Source: Thermoplasmata archaeon (GTDB lineage: Archaea; Thermoplasmatota; Thermoplasmata; Thermoplasmatales; Thermoplasmataceae). Taken from it: a stretch of 14,094 nt of DNA. This document shows, one piece after another, positions 7,910 to 12,513 of the stretch; position 1 is the stretch's first letter; each line of letters opens with the position of its first letter. Position numbers and translations under genes: made by a program. The DNA lies in assembly GCA_021797525.1 (NCBI GenBank), contig JAJZZQ010000077.1, positions 1 to 14,094 on the forward strand. The letters are read 5' to 3'. Below the pieces are notes generated by a model, which saw only the letters and a list, made by a program, of their open reading frames with translations, searched no databases and had not been told where the DNA came from.

Positions 7910-8959
7910 ATGAGAATGATGAAATTTTCCCCAAGCATAGCTGCAGGTTTGGGGTCCGTAAACTCTATTGGAGAGGTTCTTCCAGAACTATTTAGTCACA
8001 AAGACGTTATACTTGTTTCCGGCGAAACTTCATTCAAAATGTTCGGTGAGGGAGTAAAAAAAGCACTGGAATCTCATGATTATCATGTGCATGAAATTGT
8101 TTTTCAGTTTACTCCAGACAAGTCCGGGATTGATATTTTGAGAGCCAGAGTTCAGAAAGTAGGAGATGAAAAATACCCTTTGATAGCACTTGGTGGAGGT
8201 GTGGTAATAGATCTCTGTAAATACATAGCCAGCGAGTTAGACCGCCATCTTATAGTGATCCCAACACTTCTATCAAGCGATGCGATTGCTTCAGGCTATT
8301 CAGTGATATGGAACGAAACAACAAACAGGGCTGTAAGAACAAAATCACCAAACATGATTATTGGGGATTATGATATTCTCAAACGGCAACCCAAGAAGTA
8401 CATTTCAGCTGGAATTGGAGACATGCTTTCTAAGGTTTCGGCACTCTTCGACTGGAGGTTATCATTCTGGATGGGGGGAGAATCCTATAATGATTTTGCA
8501 ATGACAGTGGCCAGGTCCACCACTGAGCTATTACAGAGAAGGATAATTGATGTATCGAAGATGAACTACATCGGAATTGAAACACTGTTTCTCTCTGAAG
8601 TTACAGACGGATACCTCATGGAGCTGGCTGGGTCTACAAGAGTTGCGGCTGGCAGCGAACATCTTTTTACTTTTGCATTGGAATCGCTTGAACCGGGAGG
8701 GCTTCATGGTCTATACTGTGGCCTTGGTACAATCATGATGTCATATCTTCAGTCCAGAGAAAATCTCGATATCCGAGGTTATCTTCAGGCGGGAGGATTG
8801 CCAACTAACATACAGGAAGCTGGGATAAGCAGGGAAAATATAATTCGTGCACTTACAGTGGCACACAAAATGAGACCATGGTACACAATTCTTGGAGTTA
8901 ATGGCTTAAGTGAAGGTTCTGCAGAAAGACTTGCAAGGTATACCCAGATTATAGAATGA
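7910..8959 (+). CDS. Glycerol-1-phosphate dehydrogenase-like enzyme (iron/zinc ADH superfamily)
   Basis: This 349-residue protein is in the family of archaeal sn-glycerol-1-phosphate dehydrogenase, AraM and GldA, metal- and NAD(P)-dependent. The NAD-binding GGGVVIDLCKYIA is at 95-107. Likely metal ligands are Asp171 (AGIGDMLSK), His251 (GSEHLF) and His266 (GGLHGLY), matching the family's Asp/His/His set. The end, with IRALTVAHKMRPWYTIL, is typical of the G1P dehydrogenase branch. However, the usual SHDGIAS segment of that branch reads SSDAIAS here (122-128), closer to the glycerol dehydrogenase STDA. It ends the permease-aminotransferase operon, starting 15 nt after the previous stop with a T6 run and no clear ribosome-binding site between; ATGs at 7916 and 7919 are alternative starts. 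It could be the lipid-backbone enzyme EgsA, or a paralogue acting on the aminotransferase product. I lean to the paralogue. Confidence 0.82.
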   Translation: MRMMKFSPSIAAGLGSVNSIGEVLPELFSHKDVILVSGETSFKMFGEGVKKALESHDYHVHEIVFQFTPDKSGIDILRARVQKVGDEKYPLIALGGGVVIDLCKYIASELDRHLIVIPTLLSSDAIASGYSVIWNETTNRAVRTKSPNMIIGDYDILKRQPKKYISAGIGDMLSKVSALFDWRLSFWMGGESYNDFAMTVARSTTELLQRRIIDVSKMNYIGIETLFLSEVTDGYLMELAGSTRVAAGSEHLFTFALESLEPGGLHGLYCGLGTIMMSYLQSRENLDIRGYLQAGGLPTNIQEAGISRENIIRALTVAHKMRPWYTILGVNGLSEGSAERLARYTQIIE

Positions 8960-8967
8960 AAAAATAT
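8957..8967 (-). terminator. T-rich tract between convergent genes
   Basis: Read on the minus strand, a run of six T (AATATTTTTTC) lies just after the stop codon of the FtsZ-like gene, inside the 19-bp gap to the convergent dehydrogenase-like gene. It is a plausible terminator for the minus-strand operon. No strong hairpin is present. Confidence 0.3.
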
Positions 8968-8978
8968 TGGGGATTGTT

Positions 8979-9752
8979 TCACGCAGAAAGCTGATATTTA
9001 AGCAACTCTGATGCGTTGGACATTTTGGCTGAGAGTACCTCAACCTTTCTGGCGATTCTTTCATTTATCTTCTCTGGTATAGAGATTCTTGGGAAGCCGT
9101 CTGCTCTGAGTTTCTCAGAAACTGTTTGTACGTCGAATATGCTCACATGGTTCGTGAACTTCTTGATTTCTTGGAGCCCTATCTCAGATACCTTGCGTCT
9201 TGATCCGGAAACTTTTGCAGGTTTTATTATATAGCTGTAATGGGCTATATTCTTTGATTCAGCAAGTCTCAGGGTCTCCATATGAAGGGCCTGAATAAAC
9301 TCATTACCGAATTCACTCACTAGGAGAATGGAGTTGGTTTTCTCCAGAGACTCAAAAATCTGCTTTGCCACAATTGAAACATTATCAGCAGTCTCGACAT
9401 AATCAATGGAAACTGAAGCAGATTCGAGAGTGTTTGACCAGGACTCGTAATCCTCTATTTTTTTTCTGTATTCCAGCTCCTCCTTTGACATTATTGAGAC
9501 ATGCATATCTTCAGGACCTTCGATGACTATCTCACCTTCTTCAGTGTGAGAGGGTTTGATAAATGCTCTCTCATTTTTGAACTGGATTGATTTGTAAACT
9601 GTCTTTCTGACCTGTAGAGGCTTTATGTCCTTAAGTATTGAATATCCCGTCAGCCCAAAGCTCAATACCATATTGTCGTTTCTCTCCTGGAAGTATTTTC
9701 TTGCCAGCCCTCTGATCTTTCCATATATCTGACTTTCACCCATTATTTCCAT
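8979..9752 (-). CDS. Putative degenerate FtsZ/tubulin-fold protein
   Basis: I do not recognise this 257-residue protein as a named family, but by eye its order of elements follows the N-terminal domain of FtsZ. NMVLSFGLTGYSILKD (27-42) matches strand 1, glycine loop and helix 1; residues 48-60 (RKTVYKS.QFKNE) match the IAVNTD strand; NSILLVSEFGNEFI (136-149) matches strand 4 but lacks the GGGTGTG GTP signature. HYSYIIKP (171-178), SRRKVSEIGLQEIKKF (183-198) and HVSIFDV (201-207) match VVTxPF, the GRxR..A..GL..L helix and VIVIDN. IPEKINERIARKVEVLS (225-241) would be helix H7, after which the C-terminal domain is missing. It starts 4 nt after the RHH gene, with an AGGTGA ribosome site on that stop. 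GTP binding is unlikely; a structural or regulatory role is inferred. Coding is certain, fold tentative. Confidence 0.5.
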   Translation of the reverse strand: MEIMGESQIYGKIRGLARKYFQERNDNMVLSFGLTGYSILKDIKPLQVRKTVYKSIQFKNERAFIKPSHTEEGEIVIEGPEDMHVSIMSKEELEYRKKIEDYESWSNTLESASVSIDYVETADNVSIVAKQIFESLEKTNSILLVSEFGNEFIQALHMETLRLAESKNIAHYSYIIKPAKVSGSRRKVSEIGLQEIKKFTNHVSIFDVQTVSEKLRADGFPRISIPEKINERIARKVEVLSAKMSNASELLKYQLSA

Positions 9753-9756
9753 ATCT

Positions 9757-10185
9757 TCACCTGTTTCTCTCTACCCTTTTTTCCTTTCCATCTTCCGCGA
9801 GGTTCCTCTTCATATCTTCAAAGGCTTTCATTTCCTGCATGAGTTTTGAAAACCCTTCCATCTTTGTCTTAAGTATCCCGTTTACAACCCCGTCAACAAA
9901 CGCCTTCTCCAAAATTTCTGAAATGGCATCGGTTTTGGATTTGAATATTCCATTTGAAACTGCAATATCTATGAGCTTCTCCAGATTCTCACTGAGTTCA
10001 ACTGATTGCTTTTTCGAGCTCTCCACAATCACCCTAGAGCGTGAAATGTAGTCAAGTGCAGAGAATCTGATGAATTCAGAGCGACTTGGGAAACGCTCGT
10101 TTAACCTGAGAAACTCATCAATCTCATCTATCTCCTCCTGTGAAATGCGAAGTGTTATCTTTGTTTCAAGAGAGTCTTGTTTCAA
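9757..10185 (-). CDS. Tandem ribbon-helix-helix DNA-binding protein (CdrS/CopG-like)
   Basis: This 142-residue protein is probably a transcription regulator. Residues 7-48 form a classical RHH unit: strand ETKITLRIS, helix QEEIDEIDEFLRLN, turn ERFPSRSEFIRFSALDYI. Residues 59-98 look like a second RHH (SVELSENLEKLIDIAVSN, then GIFKSKTDAISEILEKAF), so one chain may carry two DNA-binding units or a pseudo-dimer. The tail, 105-142, is helical and very charged (coiled-coil-like). The start is a TTG at 10185; no in-frame ATG lies between it and the upstream TAA. A TTTAAATA box about 32 bp upstream fits a very short leader. The next gene, 4 nt on, is FtsZ-like. In haloarchaea the RHH protein CdrS is encoded beside and controls ftsZ2, which suggests a comparable job here. 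GTAC palindromes in its promoter suggest autoregulation. Confidence 0.85.
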   Translation of the reverse strand: MKQDSLETKITLRISQEEIDEIDEFLRLNERFPSRSEFIRFSALDYISRSRVIVESSKKQSVELSENLEKLIDIAVSNGIFKSKTDAISEILEKAFVDGVVNGILKTKMEGFSKLMQEMKAFEDMKRNLAEDGKEKRVERNR

Positions 10186-10213
10186 ATGCGTCTTAGTTTA
10201 ATACGTTAGGAGA

Positions 10214-10221
10214 TATTTAAA
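10214..10221 (-). promoter_or_regulatory. TATA box for the RHH/FtsZ-like operon
   Basis: TTTAAATA on the minus strand, centred about 32 bp upstream of the TTG start at 10185, predicts a transcription start about 5 nt before the start codon. The first GTAC palindrome lies immediately upstream of this box, a position from which a bound repressor could block TFB/TBP. Confidence 0.5.
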
Positions 10222-10233
10222 TTTTCTTATTTG

Positions 10234-10272
10234 TATGTACATATTTCCAATGAAGTACATTCAAATATGTAC
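10234..10272. promoter_or_regulatory. GTAC-centred palindrome cluster, promoter-proximal to RHH operon
   Basis: Three GTAC cores occur here: a perfect 10-bp palindrome TATGTACATA (10234-10243), AAGTACAT (10253-10260) and ATATGTACAA (10265-10274), with centres 18 and 14 bp apart. They lie directly upstream of the RHH TATA box. RHH dimers bind short palindromes in arrays, so these are candidate autoregulatory operators. The assignment to the RHH protein is inference. Confidence 0.45.
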
Positions 10273-10288
10273 AATATAAATACGTAAT

Positions 10289-10309
10289 AATCCCGTATTT
10301 TATGGGATT
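10289..10309. repeat. 21-bp near-perfect inverted repeat with TTT centre
   Basis: Arms AATCCCGTA and TATGGGATT face each other around TTT; eight of nine positions pair, the ninth being G opposite T. It lies between the two groups of GTAC sites, upstream of both predicted divergent start sites, so neither transcript should contain it. A protein-binding site is therefore more likely than a terminator. Confidence 0.4.
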
Positions 10310-10353
10310 TTATAGCATTGAAAATAACTTGCTTGTTAGAATTGTTCTATTCA

Positions 10354-10371
10354 TATGTACGCACTGTACAT
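10354..10371. promoter_or_regulatory. Second GTAC palindrome pair, on the aIF2 beta side
   Basis: CATATGTACGCA and ACTGTACATT carry GTAC cores whose centres are 9 bp apart (about 10358.5 and 10367.5), about one helical turn. They lie about 25 bp upstream of the presumed aIF2 beta TATA region, so the same regulator could act on both divergent units. Confidence 0.4.
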
Positions 10372-10384
10372 TTTAATGTATTTT

Positions 10385-10402
10385 ACTCAATATTAATAAT
10401 AC
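10385..10402 (+). promoter_or_regulatory. Probable TATA region for the aIF2 beta operon
   Basis: CAATATTAATAATAC is the most TATA-like stretch upstream of aIF2 beta. It would place the transcription start near 10420 and give a leader of about 30 nt that contains the ribosome-binding site GGTGAT. Confidence 0.4.
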
Positions 10403-10436
10403 ATTATTTCGGAAACATTAAAGTTATTAGAGGACT

Positions 10437-10442
10437 GGTGAT
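10437..10442 (+). promoter_or_regulatory. Shine-Dalgarno GGTGAT for aIF2 beta
   Basis: GGTGAT lies 8 nt before the ATG at 10451 and supports that start. It marks this as a leadered mRNA, unlike pyrB or the permease. Confidence 0.6.
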
Positions 10443-10450
10443 TTAGAAGA

Positions 10451-11074
10451 ATGGACATTAATGATTATGAAAAATTACTTGCCAAGGCCGAGCCTGTATT
10501 GTCAGGCTCAAATAAGAACCAGGACAGGCTTCAGATTCCAGAACCTGATATAATATACGAGGGAAAAGTAACCATTATAAGAAATTTCATGGATATGGTC
10601 GAACTTATAAACAGAGACCCAAAGCACATCTCAAAATTTCTAATGACGGAATTTGGGATAGGAGTTAACATAAGCGGAAAGAGACTGATTATAAACAGGA
10701 AGATATCTGCGGATCAGATAAGCACAAAGATCAGACAGTATATGGATTCGTTTGTAATATGCTATGAATGCAACTCCCCTGATACCGACATTCAGAAGAT
10801 TGGCAGGACAAATGTGCTTGTCTGCAAGGCCTGTGGAGCTCAGCACCCCATTAGGATAGCTTCTGAGACTGCGCATGAGGATGAAAAGGTTGAAGAGGGA
10901 AAACTCTACACCGTTCAGATTTCCAGGATAGGTGCATCTGGGGAAGGACGGGCGTTCTACAGAGGCTATAATATATTTGTACCAGGAGTAAAGAAGGGTG
11001 ATGTTGTTAAGGTCAATATAAAGAAGATAAGAAACAACACCGCAATAGCTGAGGTTGTAGACAGATCAACCTGA
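10451..11074 (+). CDS. Archaeal translation initiation factor 2 subunit beta with C-terminal TRAM domain
   Basis: This 207-residue protein is the beta subunit of aIF2, which with alpha and gamma delivers initiator Met-tRNA to the small ribosomal subunit. The core has IYEGKVTIIRNFMDM (35-49), ISKFLMTEFG (60-69) and the domain running to YMDSFVICYEC. The zinc ribbon has Cys104, Cys107, Cys125 and Cys128 (CX2C...CX2C). Residues about 148-204 form an added TRAM domain: KLYTVQISRIGASGEGRA, then YNIFVPGV and GDVVKVNIKKI. TRAM domains bind RNA. Many archaeal aIF2 beta proteins end after the zinc ribbon at about 140 residues; TRAM-extended forms are known in some euryarchaea. A PIN-domain gene follows after 20 nt. 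The promoter is shared with the divergent RHH operon. Confidence 0.93.
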   Translation: MDINDYEKLLAKAEPVLSGSNKNQDRLQIPEPDIIYEGKVTIIRNFMDMVELINRDPKHISKFLMTEFGIGVNISGKRLIINRKISADQISTKIRQYMDSFVICYECNSPDTDIQKIGRTNVLVCKACGAQHPIRIASETAHEDEKVEEGKLYTVQISRIGASGEGRAFYRGYNIFVPGVKKGDVVKVNIKKIRNNTAIAEVVDRST

Positions 11075-11094
11075 AATCCTGATATAACCCTAAC

Positions 11095-11463
11095 ATGAAA
11101 GCGTGGACTACCAGTATAATAGTGGATACCAATGTACTCATTTATTCCATTAAGAACAGGATAGACATTGAAGAGATCCTGCTCAGAAAATTCAGGATAA
11201 AGTCCATAATTGTCCCGGACTGTGTTTTAAGGGAGCTTGAAGGTTTATCCTCTTCAGTTCCATTTGCCAGTGGAGCACTCAAGCTTGCCGGCAGATTTGA
11301 CAGGACACCATCTGAGGGAACTGGGGACACCTGTATATTGAAACTGGCCATAGATAAAGGATTTCCAGTTCTTACTAACGATCTCGGCTTTCTCTCGATT
11401 CTGAAAAAGAATGGAGTGGGTTGCCTTACCGTAAAGAATAATAGAGATATCGTTCCCTGGTAG
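11095..11463 (+). CDS. PIN-domain protein (archaeal Fcf1-like, COG1412 type)
   Basis: This 122-residue protein is a single PIN domain, a fold of metal-dependent RNases. Acidic residues expected at the active site are present: Asp11 in IIVDTNVLIY, Glu47 in VLRELEGL, Asp78 in GTGDTCIL and Asp96 in VLTNDLGFL. The pattern of DIEEIL, VPDCVLRELE, ALKLAGRF and TNDLGFL fits the conserved archaeal relatives of the rRNA-processing factor Fcf1 better than VapC toxins. No antitoxin gene is adjacent; the upstream neighbour is aIF2 beta, 20 nt away, so a role in RNA or ribosome metabolism is more plausible than toxin-antitoxin. No Shine-Dalgarno is evident before the ATG. The RNA target is unknown. Confidence 0.85.
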   Translation: MKAWTTSIIVDTNVLIYSIKNRIDIEEILLRKFRIKSIIVPDCVLRELEGLSSSVPFASGALKLAGRFDRTPSEGTGDTCILKLAIDKGFPVLTNDLGFLSILKKNGVGCLTVKNNRDIVPW

Positions 11464-11482
11464 AAAGGTAAACAGGGATATG

Positions 11483-11492
11483 TTTTATTTTA
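11483..11492 (+). promoter_or_regulatory. TATA box for the HTH-riboflavin kinase gene
   Basis: TTTTATTTTA is centred about 25 bp upstream of the ATG at 11512 and fits a leaderless transcript. A GGTGAG motif touches the ATG directly; with no spacing it cannot work as a ribosome-binding site. Confidence 0.4.
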
Positions 11493-11511
11493 CCTAAGCA
11501 TAACAGGTGAG

Positions 11512-12186
11512 ATGCTCCGGACAGACGACGGCATTTATGTACTTCTAAAAGCCCTGAAAGCCATTGGGGGAAACAGCAATTCCATCGACATTTCTTCATC
11601 AGATCTAGGAAAGGCATTGGGACTGAGCCAGCAATCTGCCTCAAGGCTGATAATTAAGGCTGTTAAAGATGGATACATTGAAAGAGGTATCAGCGGACGA
11701 AAGCAGAGAATAAACATAACGGAGAAGGGAATGGGAGTTCTGATGCAGGAATTTTCTGAGCTCTCTATCATGCTCAACCAGCAGGAGAAAGCAATAATCA
11801 GGGGATATACACAGAGTGGTCTGGGAGAGGGCAGGTATTATATTTCAAGAAAGCAGTACATAGTTCAGTTCAATGAAAAACTTGGATTTATACCATATCT
11901 TGGGACGCTTAACCTTAAGATAGACCCTGACTCTGAAGTTGCCCTGAGAAAACTCAGGAGCATGCCTGGAATCCACATAGACGGCTTCCGTACTGATGAT
12001 AGAACCTTTGGTGCTGTAAAGGCATTTCATGCAAAAATAGATGGAATAGAGTCTGCCCTGATCTTCCCGGAGAGATCGGTTTACAGTGATGTCATTGAAA
12101 TCATTTCTAGGGAATATCTAAGGGAGAGGCTCAACCTTAAGGACGGTTCCCTTGTAACGGTTGAGGTAAATCTTTCTGGAAACTGA
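11512..12186 (+). CDS. Bifunctional HTH regulator / CTP-dependent riboflavin kinase
   Basis: This 224-residue protein joins a winged helix-turn-helix (about 1-85, recognition region SSSDLGKALGLSQQSASRLI) to a CTP-dependent riboflavin kinase (about 97-224). The kinase makes FMN from riboflavin using CTP rather than ATP, an archaeal speciality. Its marks are SGLGEGRYYIS (102-112), FNEKLGFIPYLGTLNLKID (120-138), RTFGAVKAF (164-172), FPERSVY (185-191) and LRERLNLKDG (203-212). The same two-domain architecture is known as RbkR, which controls riboflavin synthesis and uptake genes in archaea, so a similar regulatory role is likely. No riboflavin biosynthesis gene is in the window. It follows the PIN gene by 48 nt and probably has its own TATA box. 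It converges with the small gene downstream, leaving 3 bp. Confidence 0.92.
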   Translation: MLRTDDGIYVLLKALKAIGGNSNSIDISSSDLGKALGLSQQSASRLIIKAVKDGYIERGISGRKQRINITEKGMGVLMQEFSELSIMLNQQEKAIIRGYTQSGLGEGRYYISRKQYIVQFNEKLGFIPYLGTLNLKIDPDSEVALRKLRSMPGIHIDGFRTDDRTFGAVKAFHAKIDGIESALIFPERSVYSDVIEIISREYLRERLNLKDGSLVTVEVNLSGN

Positions 12187-12189
12187 TTA

Positions 12190-12513
12190 TCAGAAATCAA
12201 CATCGATCTTTTTATCTCTGATTTCTGAAATAAGTTTGTCCCTGCGATTCTCAACCTCTTCCTTTTTTAGGCCGCATTCGTAGAGTTCCTGATATATCTC
12301 GTAATTTTCATCAAGAGGGTCTTCACTCATTTTACCCTTGTAGATTCTGCTGAATCCACATGTTCTGTCCCCGTCGAAATCAAGCTTATAGAATGTCTCC
12401 ACACTAACGTCAAATTCCTTCAGATATGTAATGTCATGATATGAGTCGTCCAACTGAATCAATCCTGGTATTGTATCATTGATTAATATATGAGCTCCAT
12501 TCCTGTGTCCCAT
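12190..12513 (-). CDS. Small protein of unknown function downstream of purL
   Basis: I do not recognise this 107-residue protein. It is charged and soluble, with no signal peptide or membrane segment. The first half looks beta-rich (HDITYLKEFDVSVETFYKLD, then a FDGDRTCGFSRIYKGK segment at about 46-61), and the second half is helical and Lys/Glu-rich (about 70-103). Two cysteines (about 53 and 80) are far apart. Starting at the ATG at 12513 it overlaps the purL 3' end by 31 nt; a GAGG five bases before this ATG supports the start. A later start at a TTG after the purL stop is possible and would leave the conserved-looking part intact. Overlap suggests translational coupling with purL. A purine link is guesswork. 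Confidence 0.65.
   Translation of the reverse strand: MGHRNGAHILINDTIPGLIQLDDSYHDITYLKEFDVSVETFYKLDFDGDRTCGFSRIYKGKMSEDPLDENYEIYQELYECGLKKEEVENRRDKLISEIRDKKIDVDF

Noticed and set aside
9757..10185. Antitoxin of a toxin-antitoxin pair, given the RHH fold
   Set aside because: The partner gene shows no toxin fold (RelE, PIN, MazF or similar), is longer than usual toxins, and follows FtsZ-like elements instead.
10289..10309. Rho-independent-style terminator
   Set aside because: Although followed by a T run, it lies upstream of both divergent transcription starts, so no predicted RNA passes through it.
10234..10371. CRISPR-like array
   Set aside because: The GTAC repeats are about 10 bp long, unevenly spaced (18, 14, 88, 9 bp) and palindromic; no long direct repeats or cas genes are present.
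11095..11463. VapC toxin of a toxin-antitoxin pair
   Set aside because: No small antitoxin gene is adjacent, and the sequence pattern fits the conserved archaeal Fcf1-like PIN proteins in a translation-gene context.
11506..11511. GGTGAG as Shine-Dalgarno for the riboflavin kinase gene
   Set aside because: It abuts the ATG with no spacer, so it cannot place the ribosome; a TATA box about 25 bp upstream fits a leaderless start better.
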